From Malus domestica (Eukaryota > Streptophyta > Magnoliopsida > Rosales > Rosaceae), in assembly GCF_042453785.1 (NCBI RefSeq), contig NC_091674.1, forward strand, positions 29,647,501 through 29,711,500: a stretch of DNA of 64,000 bases, given 5' to 3'. Both the position numbers and the translations under genes were made by a program. Numbering within the stretch: position 1 is the first letter of the stretch; every line of letters begins with the position of its first letter. Below the pieces are notes generated by a model, which was given only the letters and a program-made list of their open reading frames with translations, was not told the DNA's origin and ran no database searches. This document shows, piece after piece, positions 33,678-42,602 of this stretch.

Positions 33678-34029
33678 CGATTTCTCCCATAGGCGGTTCA
33701 GTTCAAATTTCCACATACATCGCCGATATCTCAAATCCTACGACCTCCGGCGCACGATAGCACCCACTACAAAACCCTTACTCTCCTCAATCCCTCTGAA
33801 CCAGTGCCAGCTCTCAGATCGGTGATAGTCTACGCACCGGCGCAGTTTACTACCGAATTGTGGATCTAGACCGGACCGATCCAGATCCGCACACGATTGC
33901 AGTCGTATCGATGGAAGAGGACGGCGAGATCCAGTCACCGGCGTCGGGAGGAAGTCGATCACCAGCGTCGACGAGGCAGAACGGTCGGATTACGGTGACG
34001 GTGGCGGTGCCGCCGGCGCAGGTTCCAGC

Positions 34030-34960
34030 GTCGAACCGACCCACGACCTGGACCTCATCAATTGGAATGCTCAAAAGACTCCAAACCGTAGCCTTGTACA
34101 CATCTCTGCTATCCGGTTCAATCCCTGAAGAAATTGGAAACTACAGCGAGCTGCAGAACCAGTACTTGTACCAGTACTCCATCACCAGTCCAATCCCAAA
34201 GCGAATTGGAGAGCTCGGAAAACTTCAAGAGTCTGTTGCTGTGGCAGAACAGCTTGGTTGGTTCAATCCCAAGTGAGCTTGGAAGCTGCAGGGAGGTCAC
34301 AGTCACGGATTTCTCCGAAAATCTTCTGGCAGGCCAGATACCGAAAAGTTTTGGTGAGCTTTCAAATCTTCAAGAGCTTCAGTTTGAGTGTCAATCAGTT
34401 ATCAGCTTACAGGCAACATTCCTGAGAGTCTCTCATACTGTCAGAATCTTCAGGGTCTTGATCTTCCTTACAACAACCTATTTGGTTCAATACCAAGAAA
34501 TGTTTTCGGATTGCAAAATCTCACCAAGCTGCTGCTGCTTTCCAATGATTTATCTGGCTTTATACCGCCGGATATAGGAAACTGCACGAACCTGTACAGG
34601 TTAAGGTTGAATAATAACCGGCTTTCAGGTACTGTTCCATTGGAGATTGGCAACTTGAAGAGCTTAAATTTTGTTGATTTGAGCAACAACCGCCTCGTTG
34701 GAGAAATCCCTCCATCGATATCAGGATGTCAGAACCTCGAGTATCTTGATCACCATTCAAATGGGATCACCGGCTCTGTTCCTGGCACTCTGCCTAAAAG
34801 CCTGCAGTTTGTTGACATCTCTGACAATAGGCTCACCGGCCAGCTTCCTCACAGCATTGGATCATTAACCGAATTGACAAAACTCAATCTCGAGAAGAAT
34901 CAGCTCTCTGGAAGCATCCCTGCTGAGATCCTTTCTTGCAATAAGCCCCAACCGCTACAC
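34030..34960 (+). pseudogene. Captured fragment: LRR receptor kinase ectodomain (RGI/RGFR type)
   Basis: Leucine-rich repeats run through several frames: IGMLKRLQTVALYTSLLSGS, RIGELGKLQ, LLLWQNSLVGSIPSELGSC, then a long open stretch from about 34388 (IPESLSYCQNLQGLDLPYNN, GFIPPDIGNCTNLYRLRLNN, NFVDLSNNRLVGEIPPSISG, LTELTKLNLEKNQLSGSIPA). Order and wording fit the middle of RGI-type receptors for root growth factor peptides. About two repeats are deleted near 34395, and there are at least two frameshifts upstream of it. The signal peptide, membrane segment and kinase are absent. It is inside an LTR retrotransposon, so it is captured and not a native gene. Confidence 0.8.
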
Positions 34961-35057
34961 ATGGTGCGCACACCCGGAACAAGTGGACCTCTACGCCAGT
35001 TGCATGACCTCCCCAAGACACCATCTCCTCCATCGCCGAGGTCGTCCCTACCTTGCT

Positions 35058-35228
35058 CCTGGGTTATCACACATTGAGCCAGGTGGTCTCTCATTCCACG
35101 ACGGATTCAACACACTCCACAACCTGCAAGGTGATGTTGTTGCTGCAGATGTCATTGAATTCAGCCAACAGCGTGATACTGTTGACGGGACGACTACAAT
35201 GGTTACCGCGAAACTGGCCAGAGGGAGG
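35058..35228 (+). pseudogene. Captured fragment: arginase C-terminal part
   Basis: In one frame it encodes APGLSHIEPGGLSFHDGF, TLHNLQGDVVAADVIEF, QQRDTVDGTTTMVTAKLA, which matches the C-terminal end of plant mitochondrial arginase/agmatinase-family proteins (arginine to ornithine plus urea). The metal-binding aspartate motifs upstream are missing; the preceding segment (34940-35055) is not arginase-like. The frame leaves the family at the point where RE(L) is expected. It is a fragment with no enzymatic capacity. Confidence 0.75.
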
Positions 35229-35899
35229 AACTTTCCGATGGGGTCGCAGCACTAGCAACGTCAGAACTTGAACTTGGCGCCGAAGGACTCCGATGAAGGC
35301 GACCTGATCTTTTCTCAAAGAAACACCGGACTCTCTCCCTCTCTCCTTCCACCGCAGCACCTGGCCCCCTCGACTTCGTCCTTCCCTGCAAGTTCCTCCA
35401 GGCTCCTCATCTCCACAGCCACGTGTCACTCCAGGAACCTCCTCCTCCGTCTCTTGCCTCGCAGCTGCCAATGACTTCAACAACCGCCGTCAAACGACTA
35501 GCCGGTCGTGAAGCTCGAAGCACCATCTTCTCCGTCCTCCTTGCTCCGCTCCCTGCAAATTCCTCTACCCACCATCCTAATTTATACAGAAAGAAATACA
35601 ATTAAAAAAAAAAAAAAAAAAAGGTGGTGGTGCATCTGGCACCACGTGAAAAAAAAGAGGAATGGTGGATCAAAGATGGGGTACAGCCCATGGCAGATCA
35701 AAAGTTTCTGGTGGTGCATGGGCACCATGTGCAGAAAGAAAAAAAAAATTGTAAAAAAAATAAAAAATTAAAAAATTAAAAAATAAATAATAATAATAAA
35801 TTAAAAAAAAATGATGGAACTTGGTGCATCCAGCACCAAAAAAAAAGGAAAAAAAAAAAAAATCAAATCAAATCAAATCAAATTTACAACAGGGGATAT
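35229..35899. other. Unassigned captured sequence, poly(A) run and A-rich spacer
   Basis: 35229-35595 is GC-rich with several overlapping open frames and may derive from another host transcript that I cannot name. It ends in an A-run of about 19 at 35604-35622, after a polyadenylation-like AATACAATT context. Two copies of a TGGTGGTGCAT phrase (35622 and 35709) and an A/T-rich stretch to 35880 follow. Confidence 0.5.
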
Positions 35900-36511
35900 T
35901 CAAGGACGATCAGGTGGCGCCTCACAACTCGGCAGAGCTCCAGGAAGAGAAGGCGTCGGAGGTTGGCTGTTTGAAGCCTCAGCAGTCGGTACAGCCCCAG
36001 AAGACGAAGGCAAATGCTGCTGGAACAAACCCACAAACCTCCGATGATCAAGTAAAATCTGACCATCAGATTCCTGCATCTGGTCAATTTTCCTTTTCAT
36101 GTTGGTGGCATAGTTGTGTGCAAGCTTGTGCAGCTGTTTATTCTCATGCTTGAGCCCCCTAATCTCCTGTTTGAGACTCATCACTTCAGCCGCCAACGAT
36201 TCAACTTGACGGGTTCGAGCAAATAGGCGTTGGGCCATGTTGGACACAGAACCCGCACACTGCACACTAAGGGCCAGAGACTCCTTAACAGCCAACTCAT
36301 CAGACCGCCTGGAAAGTAGTCTGTTATCTTTGGGAGTGACAAGGTTCCGGGCCACCACCGCAGCGGTCATATCATTCTTCATCACCGAATCCCCAACGGT
36401 AAGAGGACCAGTAGGGGATATGAAGGTTGGGCGCCATATGTTATCTGGAGAAGACGGGACTACCTCTTCACCAAGGTTCAAATCAAAACGACGGTCGGAG
36501 GGTCCAGACAT
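35900..36511 (-). CDS. Antisense coiled-coil reading frame in the retrotransposon
   Basis: 203 codons from ATG 36511 (an upstream in-frame ATG at 36550 is also possible), on the strand opposite to gag. The N-terminus is acidic and polar (MSGPSDRRFDLNLGEEVV). A helical region follows (QVESLAAEVMSLKQEIRGLK then HENKQLHKLAHNYATNMKRK), a good coiled coil at roughly residues 105-155. A Pro/Ser-rich tail ends near residue 203. No catalytic motif. Additional reading frames, some antisense, between pol and the 3' LTR are known from plant Ty3/gypsy elements and have no clear function. The frame is clean, with no stop or shift, which argues for recent selection or a recent insertion. Confidence 0.65.
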   Translation of the reverse strand: MSGPSDRRFDLNLGEEVVPSSPDNIWRPTFISPTGPLTVGDSVMKNDMTAAVVARNLVTPKDNRLLSRRSDELAVKESLALSVQCAGSVSNMAQRLFARTRQVESLAAEVMSLKQEIRGLKHENKQLHKLAHNYATNMKRKIDQMQESDGQILLDHRRFVGLFQQHLPSSSGAVPTAEASNSQPPTPSLPGALPSCEAPPDRP

Positions 36512-36550
36512 TTTCAAAGTGTTGAAGGAAGAAGAGATCGGACAAATCAA

Positions 36551-37734
36551 GATCTTAGAAGTACAAGAGGGGAGTTTTCACAAGCGAAAATTCAAGTGTG
36601 TTTTGAAACGAACTGCATGCCTCTATAAAAATCAGCACTCGACGGGATTTCAGAGATCGAAGAGGCGAGCTCAGAATTCGAAGAGGCCATTCAAAAATCG
36701 AAGAGGCAAGCATCTTGCTTTTCCAGACGTGTCGGCACCCGTCACGCGCAAACTCAACTTTGCGCAAATCACGGGCAATTTGTCGAAGATTTTCAGTGAA
36801 GGAGAAAGCACGTGAAATTTTACTGTTCAATCACGCGTTAGTTGCCAACACGAGTGAAAGAATAGTACCTCTACAGGTATTAAAGAACTTCCTATAAACT
36901 GTCCACCTTCACCCTACATAGTAAGGCAGACATACATAACATTTCTTCATCTCCAAAAATGCTTTCCCAACGAAACCTCTCGAGTCATTCAGTGTTCCTT
37001 ATTCCTTGGGGTACCTCTGCAAGCCAATGACTCCAAGGCAAAAGTATCTCATATCACCAGGGTAGAAAGCAAGAGTATCTCATATCATGCGTTCTCCCTG
37101 TCCTTTCCTTTGTCCTTGTTCTTACCTACAAAGACAAGGATAAAGAAAACAATATGCCGGAACTTCCACTCAAACTCGGGTAAGGAACCGACTGCTTGGA
37201 ACCCTTCCCTGATTGCCTACCTAGCACTGCTCTCGAGTACTCGTTTCGCACTGCTGCTGTACTTCCAAAGAAGCTGCCACATCTGCCTGGAGAACAGATA
37301 AGGCAAGTGAAAATGATACCTTGCAGCATGTGGAGACAAAGTGCAGAAGGAACAAGCAGAGAAGAATGTGGTCTGCACAGTCAACTCAGCAGAAGGAGTC
37401 CGAACTGAGGAACTCGAGAAGCTGCCACATCTGCCTGAAGAAACAAGCAGAGAAGAATGCAGCATGCACAGCCAACTCGGCAGAAAGAGTCTGAGATGAA
37501 GAACTCGTTTTGACCCTCAAATTCTTGGGTCGACTTACTAAGCGTTGTGGGCTGCACGTGCCGATTCACCACCCTTGAATCGAATCCTTAAAGATCAAGT
37601 CACCAACTGGAAGAAAAGCCCATCAATCTTGAAGATCATACCGTTGACCAAACTGCTCAGGTGTGAATTAGAAAGATTGAACAAAGAAATAGGTTGTCAC
37701 CTTCACCTCGTGCCTGCTTGCCATGTGTTCGAGT
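36551..37734. other. Non-coding 3' region of the retrotransposon
   Basis: No open frame with recognisable content. A duplicated phrase around GAACAAGCAGAGAAGAATG (about 37349 and 37442) and repeated CTCGAGAAGCTGCCACATC/ GAAGCTGCCACATCTGCCTG (37272 and 37419) show a local tandem duplication of about 150 bp. Confidence 0.5.
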
Positions 37735-38262
37735 CAACCTTCAAGAATCAAGCCTCAACGGCCCTTGAAGAAGTTTCCGGCCAAATTCAAGATTAAGCCT
37801 CGACGGCACTTGAGGAAATCACAAGTCCGATTCAAGATCAAGTGTCTACCACCCTTGAATCAAAACCTAGTTCAAGAATAAGCTGTGGAAAATCAACAAT
37901 TGGAGGAATCCATAAAATCCTCAAACCCAGTTCAAGATCAAAGCTGTGGAAAGTCAACAAGCACAACAAAATACGTGTCGATTCACCCACTACCAAAGCC
38001 AAAGATCATCTACCACATGAAGCTCATTGTGGTCCAATTTCAACCTTCAAGATCAAGCCTCGACGACCCTTGAAGAAATTTCAAACAACAATTCAAGATC
38101 AAGCCTCAACGGCCCTTGAAGAAATCTCAAGCCTAATTCAAGATCAAGCCTCAACGGCCCTTGAAGAAATCTCAAGCCTAATTCAAGATCAAGCCTCAAC
38201 GGCCCTTGAAGAAATCTCCAGCCCAATTCAAGATTAAGCCTCGACGGCCCTTGGATCGACAT
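37735..38262 (+). repeat. Hairpin-forming repeat array of about 45 bp units near the 3' LTR
   Basis: Units share TTCAAGATCAAGCC, then YCRACGG, then CCCTTGAAGAA and a variable tail. The four most regular follow each other from about 38050 to 38235, and diverged ones lie near 37740, 37780 and 37830. In each unit CTTCAAG or TTCAAG can pair with CTTGAAG across a loop of about 17 bases. The same module fills the LTR leader. Confidence 0.85.
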
Positions 38263-38340
38263 CTACAGTAAGGGACTTCAAAACGCATCTCCTACACGTG
38301 ACAAGCACATGTATACGACGTGCCTTGAAGTGGGGGCATT

Positions 38341-39306
38341 TGTAGACATCGAAATTTCGTAAATAAATGTTGACCGATAAATCAAAGTGTCAACGCTTAT
38401 GTGTTACATAAATTTCACACGTAGCGTGTGACTCAACGAAAATTGAAATGAGTTGGAAAAGTCATCAAATAGGACATGTGTCAACACCTGGCAGAAACGA
38501 CTTATTTCATCTGGGATATTATATTCAAAATTAGGCATTGGAAAATTCTATAAATACAAGCCCATTTCATTCATTTAAGGAGAAACCCATTCATATTACA
38601 CCTTGAAGCTCTGAAGCTCTGAAGCTCCGAAGCTCTCAAGCATCCAGGTTCCCGAAGAATCAAGAAAGCTCTCTTCGTTCTTCGTTCTTCGTCCATCGCT
38701 CTTTCAAGATCAAGCCCCGACGGCCCTTGAAGAAAGCACCATCGTTCATCATCCGTTCTTCCAAGATCAAGCCCCAACGGCCCCTTTGGATCGACAACAT
38801 CAACAAATCCGCTCATCCGCTGTTCATCAAGCCCAAGCCCCGACGGCCCTTGAAGAAAGCGTTCATCGTTCATCACTGTTCTTCGAGATCAAGCCCAAAA
38901 GCCCTCGAAGATCCGTTCAAGCCCAAAAGCTCTCGAAGATCCGTTCAAGCCCAAAAGCTCTCGAAGATCCGTTCATCACTATTCTTCGAGTTCAAGCCCA
39001 AAAGCCCTCGGAAATCCGTTCATCACTGTTCTTCAAGATCAAGCCCAAAAGCCCTTGAAGATCCGTCAATCACCATTCTTCAAGATCAAGCTCAAAAGCC
39101 GTTGAAGATCCGTTCATCCTCGTTCATCCAAGATCAAGCCTCGACGGCCCTTGGATCAATCGCACATCCCACAAATCAACACCTTACGGAGATCGAATCA
39201 GAGGATCAAATTAGAGAGAGATTGTAACCCAAAATCATCAAATACAAATATTTGTTTGTGCACGTCGTTCTTGTCTCTTTCGTTTCAGGAATTTTCCGTG
39301 TTCACA
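38341..39306 (+). repeat. 3' LTR of the 10.2 kb element
   Basis: Same 966-bp length as the 5' LTR. By eye only T/C changes at the equivalent of 29891 and 30031 separate them. The polypurine-type tract AGTGGGGGCATT lies directly before it (38328-38340). The target duplication GTGAC follows at 39307-39311. Confidence 0.95.
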
Positions 39307-39312
39307 GTGACA

Positions 39313-39410
39313 CTAAAGGTGAATTTGAATCATATTATTGCTAGCTATTATGGGGCTAAGCCCATCCCTCCCTCTTAGTGTTGATAATATCGTTTGTTCA
39401 AAAAAAAAAA
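39313..39410 (+). mobile_element. tRNA-type SINE, 3' part with A tail
   Basis: Continues the SINE from 28783 and ends in TTGTTC plus an A-run. The right target sequence AATGTTGAGTAT (39411-39422) matches the left AATGTTGGGTAT at about 28697-28708 except for one base. The complete copy in the next unit lies at 47070-47539. Confidence 0.6.
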
Positions 39411-39822
39411 AATGTTGAGTATCATGTCCAATTTTTTTAGGGCTGCAAGTGCATGATATTTTTATAATTGCAAAAATTTATTTTATAGCATATACAATTG
39501 TTTCTACAAAATAACTATTATAATTAAACATTATGTAGATTAATCTTTAGTTGCATCTTTTTTCATTTGCTTGGGCCATGAGGTAAATCAATCATTTGTC
39601 TTAGGGGGGTCTGAATTTAAACCTCTCATACCTGCCAAAAGACTCATGCCTAATGCGAAATTCCGTCCTTGAGTTTTATTATTTACGGCGTAGAATATTT
39701 TTCAAGAAGTGTAAAAAAATGAAAATACTTTTATTGTGCTAAACAGGATTTTACATGAATGTATTTGATCATTTCATGTTTTTCTGCATTTCTTAACATA
39801 TTTAAATAATACAGGTCGCTAC

Positions 39823-39994
39823 CAATGATGGGTGGTTCAAGTGATAAGGAGCTTGTTTCTCTTAAACAAAATCTTAAGTTTGAACTTTACGAATAAAGAA
39901 GCCAATATTAGAAGAACTTGCCCCGAATAGGATCCGATCCGGGTCGAGGGATTAGTCCCACCTCGTGCGGGGATGCCTGAATTCATCCAATGAA
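39823..39994 (+). mobile_element. Second SINE-like insertion (unit B)
   Basis: Box A-like TGGTTCAAGTGATAAGG and box B-like AGTTTGAACTTTA sit near the left end. Direct repeats AAATAATACAGGTCGCTAC and AAATAATACGGATCGCTAC (39804-39822 and 39995-40013) flank it. The same insertion is in unit C (47953-48124), so it predates the duplication. Confidence 0.55.
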
Positions 39995-40790
39995 AAATAA
40001 TACGGATCGCTACGAACAGATCACGCAAACGAAAAACAAAACTTGAAACGCCAAGGGTATTTCGTCATTTTACATTTATTGGAAACACATGCGGCCTTAT
40101 TTGGCGTGCGACGTGAGACCCACCCCACTTTTTGGAAAACTCTCTATAGGCCAAGCTTTGGAAACACATGCGGACATAAAACGGGAGTTTACGTTATGAA
40201 GATTAATCGCCATAATTGCAAAAATTTATTTTATAGCATATACAACAGTTTCCACAAAATAACTAATATAATTAAACATTATGAAGATTAATCGCCATGT
40301 GGTAAATCAATCATTTGTCTTGGTGGGTTTGAATTTAATCTTCTCATGCCTACCAAAACATTCATGCCTAATGTGAAATTCTATCCTTGAATTTTACTAT
40401 TTACGGCGTAAATTTTTTTCAAAAGGTGTAAACGGACGAAAATGCTTCTATTGTGCTAAACAGGAGTTTACGTTAACGTATTTCATCATTTCATGTTTTT
40501 CCACATTTCTCAACATATTTAAATGAGAATTTTAACAAAAAAACTCCCGGTATTGTTCATTTTAACGAAAAACCATATTTTTACACTAAAAAGTCAATCT
40601 TGGTACTATTCACTTTACCCTTTATTTTGTCATTTTCGTTAAAACTCAAAGTTTTCAAATCATTTTCATTAGTTTTCCTTATTTAAATAATACGTGTCGC
40701 TATGAACGCGTATCGCAAACTAAAAGTAACTCAAAGCTATAACAAAACTTGAAATTTCATCATTTTACATTTATTGGAAACACATTTGGT

Positions 40791-41610
40791 CAGGGGCGGA
40801 GGCACTCTAAGGCCACCATAGGCCAAGGCCTACCCTCATTAAGGATCCCCCAACTAACCTTTCTAAATAATTATGTATTATATTTGGATAAACTTAATAT
40901 TATACTTCTTTTAGTTTACACAAAACTCTTAATTGCTATTCACTAATAGTTAAAATAAGAAGTCTCTTTTTCTTTTCAATCCCAACAACACTCGTCCTAA
41001 AAATAAATTTACAATCTTATTTTATAAACAAATCAATAGCTCTTAAAATTAAAATCTAAAGTCTAGTTTAGTTTTATCAAAAAAAAAAATTCTTTTACAT
41101 TGCCAACTGAAGAATAATAAACTTTGAGTTTCTCCTTCTCCGCTTCTTGAAATTTTATATATTTTATCTTTGCTCTCTTTAACTTTTTACTAAATTTTTA
41201 AAATTTCATATATTTTGTTCACCAAATTCCCAATCCATAATTCTCATTTTTTGTTCAGAAATTCCCAATCTATTCTATATTGACTTGGAGTGATGCTATA
41301 GATAGCTTCTACTTGAGCCATATTTTGTGACCACATGATTGTATAGTACTTAATGGTTGGACTACTTTAAATCACCAAAGAAGGAATCCAATCATCAACG
41401 GGGTCACATTATGTGGTTTCTAAAATATGGTCTAAAAACATAGTATCCCTAGCATTTTTCATTGACTTGAGAATGGAAGGTTCACTTCGACATAGAAAAA
41501 ACATTTAGAGCCTAAAAAATAATTAGCTCACAACTCCAAGCATGTATTATTTAATTTTTTTCACATTTATGTGAGGCCCCTCCTCACCTAAAATCCTGGC
41601 TCCGCCACTG
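40791..41610. mobile_element. Non-autonomous hAT element, present only in unit B
   Basis: Inverted ends CAGGGGCGGAGGCAC and, reverse-complemented, CAGTGGCGGAGCCAGG. A perfect 8-bp duplication CATTTGGT lies on each side (40783-40790 and 41611-41618). Units A and C carry the unoccupied sequence CACATTTGGTTATGG (near 26547 and 48895), confirming a clean insertion after the units separated. No transposase frame. Confidence 0.9.
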
Positions 41611-42270
41611 CATTTGGTTATGGAAAACTCTCTCTCGGTCAATCTCTTCTCGTCTATCATCTCTCACAATTTCTCTCTACCCCTCTCTTTGTCCAAACAA
41701 AAAGTCCACCACACCATTTTCCGACGAATTTCTTACCCCAAAATCACCATATTTGTGACCGTCTCGCTCCCACGAACCCAGTGATGGTTTTTGTTTCATG
41801 AAAAACCGAAGAAAAACGGAGGTTTCGGAGCTTCAAAACAGACCGACACCATCCCAACCAATTTCCCGCCAATTCCGGCCAGGGTGAGACCTCTAACCAC
41901 CATATTTGGATTACTCTCGTTGAATGGATGAATTTTCATATATGGATCGTGGTATTTAGTTGAGAAGTGAGTGAGTTGTGAGCGTTTGAAATTTCTCCAG
42001 AAAACTGGCCATTTATGCAGAGTGCAAACGCACAAACCAAACCCAAGGGCGCCAACTGCACTACATTTATGTTCAACAGTAGCACAATATTGAATCCATA
42101 TCCATCAATTTCAATCAACTTTCGTACTACCATTCGTCATTAAGTTTCTTCAACAAACTTTATAAAGATTGCATGTAGCTACTTAGGCGCAAAGGAATCT
42201 GGTGAGTTTCACTCTCATTATTAGCGGTTTAATTAGTTTAAAGTTGAAATATTGCTTATATAAAAGAAGA

Positions 42271-42387
42271 GAATTATTATTAGCACTCAAAAAATCTCAT
42301 TTTGCACACCAAATTTTCTATAAATAAAAAGAAAAATATACTTGTAAGAAACGCGAAATGAGATTTTATTACTGCTAATAACAATTC
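42271..42387. mobile_element. Small MITE (unit B copy)
   Basis: Orthologue of the MITE at 27204-27321 with the same inverted ends. It lies about 215 bp upstream of the P450 start, so it is part of the promoter region. The unit C copy is at 49529-49645. Confidence 0.7.
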
Positions 42388-42530
42388 CGTAAAAAATTCA
42401 TGTAACATTGATTTTTTTTGTTGGTAAAATTTTGTTTTGCTTGTACTAGGGTAAAGTACCCATTTTCACATACATGATTTGACTCCATTTGGTAATATTT
42501 TAATCAGCCGTTGGATCTTGAATCATTCTC

Positions 42531-42538
42531 TATAAGTA
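42531..42538 (+). promoter_or_regulatory. TATA box of P450 gene B
   Basis: TATAAGTA lies 72 bp before ATG 42603, and the same motif is at 49789-49796 before the unit C copy. Transcription would start near 42562. That places the upstream ATG at 42556 just outside the transcript and supports 42603 as the start codon. Confidence 0.6.
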
Positions 42539-42602
42539 TCCAACTATATGAGTCTATGTCCAAACGTCCCATTTCTCGATCTCACCTAGAAATCAAGAAA
42601 AA

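Larger units (their letters stand above)
29075..39306 (+). mobile_element. Young gag-only LTR retrotransposon with captured host gene fragments and antisense ORF
   Basis: Two 966-bp LTRs (29075-30040 and 38341-39306) begin TGTAGACATCG and end GTTCACA, with a perfect 5-bp target duplication GTGAC (29070-29074 and 39307-39311). I find only two base differences between the LTRs by eye, so insertion was very recent. The order inside is primer-binding site, gag, tandem repeats, poly(A) and (AT)n, host-derived segment (33.4-35.6 kb), A-rich region, antisense reading frame (36511-35900), non-coding region, hairpin repeat array, polypurine tract. No protease, reverse transcriptase or integrase was found in any frame, so it depends on an autonomous relative. 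The gag type and the tract TGGCACGCCCAGTGGGA suggest Ty3/gypsy (Tat/Athila-like). It resembles the described TR-GAG class of non-autonomous elements. Confidence 0.9.

Noticed and set aside
33850..34276. Apparent 138-codon gene joining an acidic N-terminus to LRRs
   Set aside because: The frame is an accidental join of captured fragments. The LRR reading continues in other frames and the segment is inside a retrotransposon.
38050..38240. Possible CRISPR-like array of regular repeats
   Set aside because: This is a plant nuclear retrotransposon. Repeats are contiguous units of about 45 bp without unique spacers, and they belong to the element's hairpin array.
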